Assembly (NCBI RefSeq): GCF_030504645.1
Contig: NZ_JAUKWQ010000014.1
Location: 62,001 to 126,000 of the forward strand
DNA length: 64,000 nt
From: Rhizobium oryzicola
GTDB lineage: Bacteria > Pseudomonadota > Alphaproteobacteria > Rhizobiales > Rhizobiaceae
Direction of reading: 5' to 3'
Part shown: piece by piece, positions 55,186-63,520 of the stretch
Layout of the letters: each line of letters begins with the position of its first letter
How positions within the stretch are numbered: the first letter of the stretch is position 1
Position numbers and translations under genes: made by a program
The notes under the pieces: model-generated
Database searches by the model: none
What the model was told of the DNA's origin: nothing
What the model saw: only the letters and a program-made list of their open reading frames with translations

Positions 55186-55887
55186 ATGGCGGCACTTCTC
55201 GACATCAAGGGCCTGAATGCCTGGTATGGCGAAAGCCATGTGCTGCACGGGCTGGACATGACGATCCATGACGGCGAAACCGTCACCATTCTCGGCCGTA
55301 ATGGCGTCGGCAAAACTACGACGCTGCGGACGATCACCGGCATCATCCGCAGCCGAAAAGGGCAGATCCGTTTCGACGGCAAGGACATGCTATCCGTTCC
55401 GCTGCATCGCACTGCCCATCACGGCATCGGTTACGTGCCGGAAGAGCGCGGCATCTTCTCCTCGCTCAACGTGCTGGAAAACCTGATGCTACCGCCGGTC
55501 GTCGGCAAGAACGGCATGTCGGTCGAAGACATTTTCGAACTCTTCCCCAATCTCCATGAACGCCGCCACAGCCCGGGAACCCGCCTTTCCGGTGGCGAGC
55601 AGCAGATGCTGGCAATCGCCCGCATTCTGCGCACCGGCGTTCGCATGCTTCTGCTGGACGAGCCGACCGAGGGACTTGCCCCGGTCATCGTGCAGCGCAT
55701 CGGCGAGGTGTTGAAGAAACTCAAGGAGCGCGGCCTGACGGTTCTTCTGGTCGAACAGAACTTCCGTTTCGCCAGCCGTGTGGCGGACCGCTTCTACCTG
55801 ATGGATCACGGACAGGTCGTCTCGGAGTTTCCGGTCGGCGAACTGCCTGATCGTATGGATACGCTGCATCACGTGCTGGGAGTGTAA
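55186..55887 (+). CDS. ABC transporter ATPase, LivF type
   Basis: Second ATPase, 233 aa: Walker A GRNGVGKTT, signature RLSGGEQQMLAIARILRTG, Walker B MLLLDEPTEGLAPVIV and switch LVEQNFRFASRVADRFYLMD. YVPEERGIFSSLNVLENLML is typical of LivF. Forms a heterodimer with the LivG-type protein. Confidence 0.93.
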   Translation: MAALLDIKGLNAWYGESHVLHGLDMTIHDGETVTILGRNGVGKTTTLRTITGIIRSRKGQIRFDGKDMLSVPLHRTAHHGIGYVPEERGIFSSLNVLENLMLPPVVGKNGMSVEDIFELFPNLHERRHSPGTRLSGGEQQMLAIARILRTGVRMLLLDEPTEGLAPVIVQRIGEVLKKLKERGLTVLLVEQNFRFASRVADRFYLMDHGQVVSEFPVGELPDRMDTLHHVLGV

Positions 55888-55890
55888 GCG

Positions 55891-56778
55891 ATGACGATGA
55901 TCTTCGGAATTCCGCTTCCCGCGCTCCTCGGCCAGTTGCTGATCGGGTTGATCAACGGCTCGTTCTATGCGCTGCTGTCGCTCGGGCTTGCCATCATCTT
56001 CGGCATGCTGCGCATCATCAATTTCGCGCACGGCGCGCAATATATGCTGGGGGCGTTCTCCGCCTATCTGCTGCTAACCTTCACCGGCATCGGTTACTGG
56101 GGCGCGCTGATCCTGGCGCCGATCCTTGTCGGCATTCTCGGCGTCGTGATCGAACGGCTGTTCCTGCGCCGTCTCTATGGCCTCGATCCGCTCTACGGCC
56201 TGCTCTTCACCTTCGGGCTGGCGCTGACGCTGGAAGGCACGTTCCGTTACTTCTACGGCTCCTCCGGCCAACCCTATGCGGCACCGGCGGCACTCGCCGG
56301 CGGCACCAATCTCGGCTTCATGTTCATGCCCAATTACCGCGGCTGGGTGGTCGTGGCTTCCCTGATCGTCTGCATCGGCACATGGTTCCTGATCGAGAAG
56401 ACCAAGCTCGGCGCGTACCTGCGCGCCGCCACTGAAAACGCGACGCTTGTGCAGGTGTTCGGCGTCAACGTGCCCGTGCTGCTGACGCTGACCTATGGGC
56501 TGGGCGTGGCGCTCGCCGCCTTTGCGGGCGTGCTGGCCGCACCGGTCTATCAGGTCTCGCCGCTGATGGGCTCCAATATCATCATCATCGTGTTTGCCGT
56601 GGTTGTCGTGGGCGGCATGGGCTCCATCATGGGCGCCATCGTCACCGGCTATCTGCTTGGCATCGCTGAGGGGCTGACGAAAGTGTTCTACCCGGAAGCC
56701 TCCAGCATCGTGATCTTCGTCATCATGGCCTTCGTGCTTCTGCTGCGCCCTGCTGGCTTGTTCGGAAGGGAGGCTTGA
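55891..56778 (+). CDS. ABC transporter permease, LivH type
   Basis: Membrane subunit of 295 aa with about eight hydrophobic segments. LLIGLINGSFYALLSLGLAI then FGMLRIINFAHGAQYMLGAF is the LivH signature at the N-terminus, and AFAGVLAAPVYQVSPLMGSN plus VVVVGGMGSIMGAIVTGYLL follow. The next gene begins immediately after its stop. Confidence 0.93.
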   Translation: MTMIFGIPLPALLGQLLIGLINGSFYALLSLGLAIIFGMLRIINFAHGAQYMLGAFSAYLLLTFTGIGYWGALILAPILVGILGVVIERLFLRRLYGLDPLYGLLFTFGLALTLEGTFRYFYGSSGQPYAAPAALAGGTNLGFMFMPNYRGWVVVASLIVCIGTWFLIEKTKLGAYLRAATENATLVQVFGVNVPVLLTLTYGLGVALAAFAGVLAAPVYQVSPLMGSNIIIIVFAVVVVGGMGSIMGAIVTGYLLGIAEGLTKVFYPEASSIVIFVIMAFVLLLRPAGLFGREA

Positions 56779-57786
56779 ATGACTGACGCGAACCCCACGA
56801 TCCGCACGACGCTGCGTGCTGAACCAGCCGTTCCTGTTTCCGGCGCACGCATTGCCGTTCTTGTGATTGCACTCGCCTTCCTCATCGGCGCACCCTTCTT
56901 CGTCTACCCGATCTTCCTGATGAAGCTGTTGTGCTTCGCGCTGTTTGCCTGTGCCTTCAACGTGCTGCTGGGCTATACGGGCCTGCTCTCCTTCGGCCAC
57001 GCCACCTTCTTCGGCGGTGCAGCCTATTTCACCGCGCATGCGGTGAAAGAATGGGGCCTTTCGCCGGAACTCGGCATTCTCGTTGGTGTGGCGGGTGCCG
57101 CCCTGCTGGGCCTGATCATGGGCTATTTCGCCATCCGCCGGCAGGGTATCTATTTTGCCATGATCACGCTGGCGCTGTCGCAGATGTTCTTCTTCTTCTG
57201 CCTGCAGGCAAAATTTACCCATGGCGAGGATGGCATCCAGTCCGTGCCGCGTGGCCATTTCTTCGGCCTGCTCGATCTCAACGACTCGCTCAGCATGTAT
57301 TACACGGTGACGGCGATCTTCGTCGGCGGTCTGTTCCTCATCTGGCGGTTCGTGCATTCGCCCTTTGGCATGATCCTGCGTTCCATCCGCGAAAACGAAC
57401 CCCGCGCCATCTCGCTCGGCTATTCGGTGGCGCGTTACAAGCTCGGCGCCTTCGTCTTCTCCGCTGCGCTTGCCGGTCTCGCGGGCGCGGTCAAGGCGCT
57501 GGTCTTCCAGTTCGCGACGCTGACGGATGTCGCCTGGCAGATGTCCGGCGAGGTGATCCTGATGACGCTGCTGGGCGGCATCGGCACGATCTTCGGCCCC
57601 ATCTTCGGCTCGGCGCTGGTGGTCGGCCTCGGCAATTATCTCGCGACGACCGGCTTCCCGGTCACGATCATCACCGGCATCGTCTTCATGGTCTGCGTAT
57701 TGGTCTTCCGTCGCGGCATCGTGGGCGAGATCAACGCGACGCGGCTGGCGCAGAAACTGGGGCTCGCCGACCGGTCATCCGGCTGA
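56779..57786 (+). CDS. ABC transporter permease, LivM type
   Basis: Membrane subunit of 335 aa; FNVLLGYTGLLSFGHATFFG is the LivM signature and SIRENEPRAISLGYSVARYK with ALAGLAGAVKALVF forms the docking region. The ATG abuts the LivH stop with no gap. Last gene of the five-gene importer; the GMC oxidoreductase starts 82 bp later on the same strand and may be cotranscribed. Confidence 0.93.
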   Translation: MTDANPTIRTTLRAEPAVPVSGARIAVLVIALAFLIGAPFFVYPIFLMKLLCFALFACAFNVLLGYTGLLSFGHATFFGGAAYFTAHAVKEWGLSPELGILVGVAGAALLGLIMGYFAIRRQGIYFAMITLALSQMFFFFCLQAKFTHGEDGIQSVPRGHFFGLLDLNDSLSMYYTVTAIFVGGLFLIWRFVHSPFGMILRSIRENEPRAISLGYSVARYKLGAFVFSAALAGLAGAVKALVFQFATLTDVAWQMSGEVILMTLLGGIGTIFGPIFGSALVVGLGNYLATTGFPVTIITGIVFMVCVLVFRRGIVGEINATRLAQKLGLADRSSG

Positions 57787-57868
57787 GCCGACGTCATATT
57801 CAAAACGATAGAGGGCAGCCCGATCTGCGGGCGATGGTTTCGCGCGACTGTGGGCATGCGAGGATAGT

Positions 57869-59464
57869 ATGGAGACATATGATTATATCGTCATCGGCGC
57901 GGGCTCGGCCGGATGCGTGCTGGCGAACCGGCTGGCGGCCGACCCGAACCACCGTGTTCTGCTGCTGGAAGCGGGCGGCAATGACAATTACCACTGGATC
58001 CACATCCCGGTCGGTTATCTCTACTGCATCAACAACCCGCGCACGGACTGGTGCTTTTCGACAGAGAAGGAAGAGGGGCTGAACGGGCGGGCGCTGAACT
58101 ACCCTCGCGGCAAGGTGCTGGGTGGCTGCTCCTCGATCAACGGCATGATCTATATGCGCGGCCAGGCCCGCGATTACGACCAGTGGCGGCAGCTGGGCTG
58201 CGACGGCTGGGGCTGGGACGACGTGCTGCCGATCTTCCGCAAGTCGGAAGACTTCTACAAGGGCGCCGACGATCTGCATGGCAGCGGCGGGGAGTGGCGG
58301 GTGGAGCGCGCACGGGTGCGCTGGGATGTGCTGGACGCTTTCCGCCAGGCGGCGAAGGAAGCGGGCATTCCCGAGACGGAGGATTTCAACCGCGGCACCA
58401 ATGAGGGCAGCGGTTATTTCGACGTGAACCAGCGCTCCGGCATTCGCTGGAACACATCCAAGGCCTTCCTGCGCCCGGCCATGGCACGCGGCAACCTGAC
58501 AGTGCTGACCAAGGCGCATGCGGAGCGGCTGATCGTGGAGGGTGACGAGGTGAAGGGCGTCGTGGTGCATCACGATGGCATCTCCAAATCCTTCGCCGCC
58601 CGCCGGGAGACGGTGTTGAGCGCCGGCGCGATCGGCTCGCCGCATCTGCTCGAACTTTCGGGTATCGGGCGTGGTGACGTGCTGCAACAGGCGGGCATCG
58701 AGGTTCGCCATCATGTTCCAGCCGTCGGTGAAAACCTGCAGGACCATTTGCAGCTGCGTGTCGTGTTCAAGGTCACCGGCGTGCCGACGTTGAACGAGAA
58801 GGCCTCCGCGCTGTTGGGCAAGGCGGCGATCGGGCTCGAATATCTGCTGCGCCGTTCTGGCCCGATGGCCATGGCGCCGAGCCAGCTTGGTATCTTCACC
58901 CGCTCCGGCCCGGAAAAGGAAACGCCGGATCTGGAGTTCCATGTGCAGCCCGTTTCTCTCGACAAGTTCGGGGATCCCGTCCACCGCTTTCCGGCGATCA
59001 CCGCGAGTGTGTGCAATCTGAGACCCGATAGTCGCGGCTCGGTGCATCTGCGTTCGCCGGATTTTGCCCAGCAGCCGGCGATTGCGCCGAGATACCTGAC
59101 GACCGAGAGCGATCGCGACGTGGCGGTCAAATCCATCCGCACCGCCCGCAACATTGCCGCGCAACCTTCCTTCGCCCGTTTCAACCCGGAGGAATACAAG
59201 CCCGGCAGCCGCTTCGAGACGGATGAGGATCTGCGCCAGGCAGCAGGCGATATCGGCACCACGATTTTCCATCCCGTCGGCACCTGCCGCATGGGCACGG
59301 ACGAAGGCAGTGTGGTCGATACGCGGCTGAGACTGCGGGCCGCACGGCGGCTTCGCATCGCGGATGCCTCGATCATGCCGGTCATCACATCCGGAAACAC
59401 CAATTCACCCACTATTATGATCGCTGAAAAGGCGGCGGAAATGATTTTGGCGGATAATCGCTGA
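57869..59464 (+). CDS. GMC-family FAD oxidoreductase (choline/alcohol dehydrogenase-like)
   Basis: FAD-dependent dehydrogenase of 531 aa, near the length of choline dehydrogenase BetA. The dinucleotide-binding motif YIVIGAGSAGCVLANRLA and LLLEAGG open the protein; GMC signatures are GKVLGGCSSINGMIYMRG and GAIGSPHLLELSGIG. The catalytic histidine is in TTIFHPVGTCRMG and the second active-site zone in VITSGNTNSPTIMIAEKAAE. GAGGA lies before ATG 57869. The substrate is probably an alcohol brought in by the preceding importer and oxidised to an aldehyde; choline itself is possible, but no betB is present. Confidence 0.9.
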   Translation: METYDYIVIGAGSAGCVLANRLAADPNHRVLLLEAGGNDNYHWIHIPVGYLYCINNPRTDWCFSTEKEEGLNGRALNYPRGKVLGGCSSINGMIYMRGQARDYDQWRQLGCDGWGWDDVLPIFRKSEDFYKGADDLHGSGGEWRVERARVRWDVLDAFRQAAKEAGIPETEDFNRGTNEGSGYFDVNQRSGIRWNTSKAFLRPAMARGNLTVLTKAHAERLIVEGDEVKGVVVHHDGISKSFAARRETVLSAGAIGSPHLLELSGIGRGDVLQQAGIEVRHHVPAVGENLQDHLQLRVVFKVTGVPTLNEKASALLGKAAIGLEYLLRRSGPMAMAPSQLGIFTRSGPEKETPDLEFHVQPVSLDKFGDPVHRFPAITASVCNLRPDSRGSVHLRSPDFAQQPAIAPRYLTTESDRDVAVKSIRTARNIAAQPSFARFNPEEYKPGSRFETDEDLRQAAGDIGTTIFHPVGTCRMGTDEGSVVDTRLRLRAARRLRIADASIMPVITSGNTNSPTIMIAEKAAEMILADNR

Positions 59465-59487
59465 AACGCAGGCAGGAGGAGGCGCAC

Positions 59488-60363
59488 ATGGCTACAATCG
59501 CATTCATCGGGCTCGGCAATATGGGTTTGCCGATGGCAGGCAACCTCGCCAAGGCAGGACATGAGGTCACAGGCTTCGATCTTTCCGAAGCCGCGGTGGA
59601 GGCGGCGGGAGCTGCCGGGCTTGCGACAGCGCAGAGCCTTGCCGACGCCATCGGCGCAGCCGAGGTCGTCATCACCATGCTGCCGGCGGGCAAGCATGTG
59701 CTTTCCGTCTGGAGCAATCTGGTGGAAATGGTACCGGCAGGCGCACTGCTGCTAGATTGCTCCACCATTGATGTCGAGAGCGCCCGCAAGGCGCACCAGA
59801 TGGCCGAAGAGCATGGCTTTTCCAGCATCGATGCGCCGGTGTCCGGCGGCACTCTCGGCGCTGCTGCGGCGACACTGACCTTCATGGCTGGCGGCAGCAA
59901 GGAGGCCTTCGATCGCGCTCTGCCCTTCCTCGAAGCCATGGGCCGCCGTATCGTCCATTGCGGCGAGGCGGGTGCCGGACAGGCGGCGAAGATCTGCAAC
60001 AACATGATCCTTGGTATTTCCATGATCGGTGTCTGCGAGGCTTTCGCGCTGGCGGAAAAGCTCGGCCTATCGCATCAGGCGCTGTTCGATGTCGCCTCCA
60101 CCGCCTCCGGCCAGTGCTGGTCGCTCACCTCCTATTGCCCGGTGCCGGGACCAGTGCCGAACTCACCCGCCAACCGCGATTATGCACCGGGCTTTGCCGC
60201 GGCACTGATGCTGAAGGATCTGAAGCTTTCGCAGGAAGCGGCGCTGGCCAGCGGTGCCGCGACGCCGCTCGGCGCGGAAGCGGCCCAGCTCTACGCCCTA
60301 TTCGAAAAGCAGGGTCACGGGGCACGAGATTTTTCCGCCATTATCGAGATGCTGCGCGGGTAA
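59488..60363 (+). CDS. 3-hydroxyisobutyrate dehydrogenase-family enzyme
   Basis: NAD(P)-dependent beta-hydroxyacid dehydrogenase of 291 aa. The Rossmann start AFIGLGNMGLPMAGNLAKAG, substrate-binding DAPVSGGTLGAAAATLTFMA and catalytic lysine in AAKICNNMILGISMIG match MmsB/GarR-type enzymes. It could oxidise 3-hydroxyisobutyrate (valine pathway) or a related short hydroxy acid. It is 23 bp after the GMC gene, with AGGAGG upstream, and is convergent with the AraC gene. Confidence 0.9.
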   Translation: MATIAFIGLGNMGLPMAGNLAKAGHEVTGFDLSEAAVEAAGAAGLATAQSLADAIGAAEVVITMLPAGKHVLSVWSNLVEMVPAGALLLDCSTIDVESARKAHQMAEEHGFSSIDAPVSGGTLGAAAATLTFMAGGSKEAFDRALPFLEAMGRRIVHCGEAGAGQAAKICNNMILGISMIGVCEAFALAEKLGLSHQALFDVASTASGQCWSLTSYCPVPGPVPNSPANRDYAPGFAAALMLKDLKLSQEAALASGAATPLGAEAAQLYALFEKQGHGARDFSAIIEMLRG

Positions 60364-60368
60364 GGACA

Positions 60369-61376
60369 TCATGGTTTGACCAGCGCCTCCCGGTAGGCGG
60401 CGGGGCTGGTGGCGTACCATTTGCGGAAGGCGCGGTGAAAGGCGCTCGGTTCCGAATAGCCGAGCCGTTCCGCGATCTCCCCGACCGACAGTCCCGCCTG
60501 TTGCAGCAGTTCGAGCGACAGCTCGCGACGGATCTCGTCCTTGATCGCCGCGTAATTCTGCCCCTCCGCCTTCAGCCGGTGACGGAGCGTGGAGGCCGGA
60601 ATGCGCATCTCGTCCGCCAGCGCCTCAAAGCTTGCCCAGACCGTCGGTGGCGCCTGCCGCAGTCTGTCCCGCACCCTCGCCGTCAGGCCGGCATCATAGC
60701 GATAGCGCACGAGAATATTGGCGGGCGCGCCGCGCAGGAAGCGTTTGAGGTCTGCCTCGCTGCGTGAGATCGGCAGTTTCAGAAGCGCGGCGTCGAAACC
60801 GAGCATGCTGTTCGGCTGGCCGAAACGAACGGGCGCGCCGAAGAAATGCCGGTAATCGGCCCCCTGGTCCGGCTCCGCACAGCGGAAATCCACCAGCCGG
60901 ATCGGAATGCGCCGCCCCGCCAGCCAACACAGAACCCCATGCAGCAGAATCCAGTAGGTGCGATAGGCAAAGGCGCTGCGAGGTTCACCGGCATCGCTCA
61001 GCACGATGCGGGCAATGCCATCCCGCACCTGAAGTTCCCCGGACGGATCTTCCAGCACCACATCCAGAAACCGCAGCGCGCGCCGCAGTGCCTGATCCAG
61101 CGTCTTCGCATGCAGGATGCAGTGGCAGAGCAGCGTGAAACTGCCGCTGCGCATGGGCCGCGCCCCCATGCCGAAATATTCGTCATCCACGGCTTCTGCC
61201 ACGGCAAGCCAAAGCGCACCGTAGACATCCGCCGACACCGGCTCGCGTACCACCGGCGGCAGGCCGACCGAGGCCAGCACCGGTTCGACCGGCTTGCCCA
61301 CCCGCCGCAGGCAATCCAGCGCCTCCTCCACGAAGGAGGGCGAGATCATGCGCCGGCCAATATCCTGAGCGTTCAT
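60369..61376 (-). CDS. AraC-family regulator with Arabinose_bd-type N-domain
   Basis: Regulator of 335 aa with the OruR/ArgR-like N-terminal domain (LRRVGKPVEPVLASVGLPP to about residue 200) and a C-terminal double HTH: FEALADEMRIPASTLRHRLK and VGEIAERLGYSEPSAFHRAF, then RKWYATSPAAYREAL. ATG 61376 has GAGG 8 bases upstream; in-frame ATGs at 61427 and 61436 would add 17-20 residues. Divergent from the SDR-thiolase-acyl-CoA dehydrogenase operon, which it probably activates. Confidence 0.88.
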   Translation of the reverse strand: MNAQDIGRRMISPSFVEEALDCLRRVGKPVEPVLASVGLPPVVREPVSADVYGALWLAVAEAVDDEYFGMGARPMRSGSFTLLCHCILHAKTLDQALRRALRFLDVVLEDPSGELQVRDGIARIVLSDAGEPRSAFAYRTYWILLHGVLCWLAGRRIPIRLVDFRCAEPDQGADYRHFFGAPVRFGQPNSMLGFDAALLKLPISRSEADLKRFLRGAPANILVRYRYDAGLTARVRDRLRQAPPTVWASFEALADEMRIPASTLRHRLKAEGQNYAAIKDEIRRELSLELLQQAGLSVGEIAERLGYSEPSAFHRAFRKWYATSPAAYREALVKP

Positions 61377-61413
61377 GCGAGCAGCCTCATGGCAAAATTG
61401 TCCGAAAATTTGA

Positions 61414-61490
61414 GACAGTTCTGTCATCGAATGCAATAGGGTCTTGGCCTAAGCTTCCATGCAATTCAGCCATCGAACTCTTGGGAGGAG
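61414..61490. promoter_or_regulatory. Repeat-rich divergent control region of the AraC gene and SDR operon
   Basis: Contains a small inverted repeat GACAG-TT-CTGTC (61414-61425) and direct repeats of CATCGAA and ATGCAAT spaced about 40 bases apart on the SDR side. Direct repeats are common AraC-family half-sites. Assignment is tentative. Confidence 0.35.
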
Positions 61491-61495
61491 GAAGC

Positions 61496-61546
61496 ATGGC
61501 CAGGGCAAGGATTTCCGTGTCGGTGTGGGAGCGCGCTACATGCTGA
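61496..61546 (+). CDS. Short upstream ORF overlapping the SDR start
   Basis: A 16-codon ORF (MARARISVSVWERATC) with the best ribosome-binding site of the region (GGGAGGAGGAAGC before ATG 61496). It stops at TGA 61544-61546, four bases into the SDR start codon zone (ATG 61540). Such an arrangement (ATGCTGA) can couple translation of the downstream gene. Alternatively a single base error or frameshift has split an N-terminus, but family proteins start at the internal ATG. Confidence 0.45.
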   Translation: MARARISVSVWERATC

Positions 61547-62292
61547 TCCGGGGCAAGGTGTTCATCGTCACCGGCGGCGCCTCGGGGCTCGGCGCTGCTG
61601 TCGCAGATATGCTGATCGGCGAAGGTGGCAAAGTTGTCATCGCCGATCTCGCTGCAGATCCCGCCGCCGATACCACCGACCGAATCCATATCCGAGCCGA
61701 CGTGACCCTCGAGGCCGATGGCGAGGGCGCCGCAGCGGCAGCAGTCGCGCGCTTCGGCCAACTGCACGGGCTGGTGAATTGCGCCGGCATTGCGCCCAGC
61801 GAAAAGCTGGTGGGCCGCGAAGCCCCGCACCGGCTGGAAAGTTTCAGCCGTGCCATTTCCATCAATCTCGTCGGCAGCTTCAACATGATGCGGCTGGCGG
61901 CAGCGCAGATCGCAAAGAGCGAGCCGGATGCAGAGGGCGAGCGCGGCGTCATCATCAACACCGCCTCCATTGCCGCCTTTGACGGGCAGATCGGTCAGGT
62001 CGCCTATGCCGCCTCCAAGGGTGGCGTCGTGGCCATGACACTGCCGGCGGCGCGGGAACTGGCGCGCCATGGCATCCGCGTCGCCTGCATCGCGCCCGGC
62101 ATTTTTGAGACGCCGATGATGGGCGCCATGCCGCAGGAGGTGCAGGAAGCGCTCGGCAAGGCGGTGCCTTTTCCACCCCGCATGGGGCGACCAGCGGAAT
62201 ATGCCGGGCTGGTGCGCCATATCTGCGAAAACAGCATGCTGAACGGCGAGGTCATCCGTCTGGACGGCGCGCTGCGCATGGCCGCGCGCTAG
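61540..62292 (+). CDS. Short-chain dehydrogenase, HSD10/3-hydroxyacyl-CoA dehydrogenase type
   Basis: SDR enzyme of 250 aa. NAD-binding motif KVFIVTGGASGLGAAVADML, NCAGIAP, catalytic serine in IINTASIAAFDGQIGQ and YAASK (Tyr/Lys). The pattern GGASGLGAA...ADL and GIFETPMM resembles type II 3-hydroxyacyl-CoA dehydrogenases that work in isoleucine or branched acyl-CoA breakdown. ATG 61540 lacks its own strong site and overlaps a short upstream ORF. It is followed by thiolase and acyl-CoA dehydrogenase genes, which fits a beta-oxidation-like cycle. Confidence 0.9.
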   Translation: MLIRGKVFIVTGGASGLGAAVADMLIGEGGKVVIADLAADPAADTTDRIHIRADVTLEADGEGAAAAAVARFGQLHGLVNCAGIAPSEKLVGREAPHRLESFSRAISINLVGSFNMMRLAAAQIAKSEPDAEGERGVIINTASIAAFDGQIGQVAYAASKGGVVAMTLPAARELARHGIRVACIAPGIFETPMMGAMPQEVQEALGKAVPFPPRMGRPAEYAGLVRHICENSMLNGEVIRLDGALRMAAR

Positions 62293-62310
62293 GGAAACGG
62301 GAGGAAGATC

Positions 62311-63492
62311 ATGGAAGATCCGGTCGTTATCGTCTCTGCCACCCGCACGCCCATAGGCGGTTTTCAGGGCGAGTTGAAGGACGCAAACTGCTCTGAACTG
62401 GGCGCTGCCGCGATCCGCGCCGCTCTCACGCGGGCCGAGCTTGCCGCCGAGGTGGTCGACGAGGTTCTGATGGGCTGCGTGCTTTCCGCCGGTCAGGGTC
62501 AGGCCCCTGCGCGACAGGCCGCAATTGGGGCGGGCCTGCCCTTTTCCGCCGGTGCCACCACCCTCAACAAGATGTGCGGTTCCGGCATGAAGGCTGTCAT
62601 GCTGGCGCATGATGCACTGCTGGCCGGCAATGGCAGCGTCGTCGTGGCGGGCGGCATGGAGAGCATGTCGAACGCACCCTACCTGCTGGATCGCGCCCGC
62701 TCCGGCTATCGCCTCGGCCACGGCCGGGTGCTGGACCACATGTTTCTGGATGGACTGGAAGACGCCTATGACAAGGGTCGGCTGATGGGCACGTTTGCCG
62801 AGGATTGCGCGGAAGCCTATCAATTCACGCGTGAGGCGCAGGATGCCTATGCGCTTTCTTCGTTGAGCCGCGCCCAAAAGGCGATCGCGGACGGCGCCTT
62901 TGCCGATGAGATCACCCCCGTCACCGTCAAGAGCGGGCGCAGCGAAAACGTGGTCACAGTGGATGAGCAGCCGGGCAAGGCGCGGCCGGAGAAGATCCCC
63001 AGCCTGAAACCGGCTTTCCGCGACGGCGGCACGGTAACGGCCGCCAATTCCTCCTCCATCTCCGATGGCGCCGCGGCGCTGGTGCTGATGCGGCGATCCG
63101 AAGCCGAGAAACGGCACCTTGCGCCGCTCGCTGCGATCACCGGCCATGCCACGCATGCGCAGGAGCCGCATCTCTTTGCAACAGCACCGATTGGCGCGCT
63201 GCGGAAACTCAGCGAGCGGACAGGATGGCAGTTTCAGGATGTCGATCTGTTCGAGATCAACGAGGCCTTTGCCGTGGTAGCGATGGCCGCCATGCGCGAT
63301 CTCGACCTGCCGCAGGACAAGGTCAATGTGCATGGCGGCGCCTGCGCGTTGGGCCACCCCATCGGCGCCTCCGGTGCCCGCGTGCTGGTGACGCTGCTTT
63401 CCGCGCTGAAGCGGCATGCGGGCAAGCGCGGCATGGCGGCGCTCTGCATCGGCGGCGGCGAAGCGACCGCCCTTGCGGTGGAACTGATCTGA
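62311..63492 (+). CDS. Acetyl-CoA acyltransferase (thiolase)
   Basis: Thiolase of 393 aa that splits 3-ketoacyl-CoA or condenses two acyl-CoAs. The acyl-cysteine is in TTLNKMCGSGMKAVMLAHDA, the catalytic histidine in NVHGGACALGHPIGASGARV, and the second cysteine in AALCIGGGEATALAVE. GGAGGAA precedes ATG 62311. Operon with SDR and acyl-CoA dehydrogenase points to degradation of a short or branched acyl-CoA. Confidence 0.93.
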   Translation: MEDPVVIVSATRTPIGGFQGELKDANCSELGAAAIRAALTRAELAAEVVDEVLMGCVLSAGQGQAPARQAAIGAGLPFSAGATTLNKMCGSGMKAVMLAHDALLAGNGSVVVAGGMESMSNAPYLLDRARSGYRLGHGRVLDHMFLDGLEDAYDKGRLMGTFAEDCAEAYQFTREAQDAYALSSLSRAQKAIADGAFADEITPVTVKSGRSENVVTVDEQPGKARPEKIPSLKPAFRDGGTVTAANSSSISDGAAALVLMRRSEAEKRHLAPLAAITGHATHAQEPHLFATAPIGALRKLSERTGWQFQDVDLFEINEAFAVVAMAAMRDLDLPQDKVNVHGGACALGHPIGASGARVLVTLLSALKRHAGKRGMAALCIGGGEATALAVELI

Positions 63493-63520
63493 TGATGACG
63501 GCAGGAGGAGGCTTGGCATC

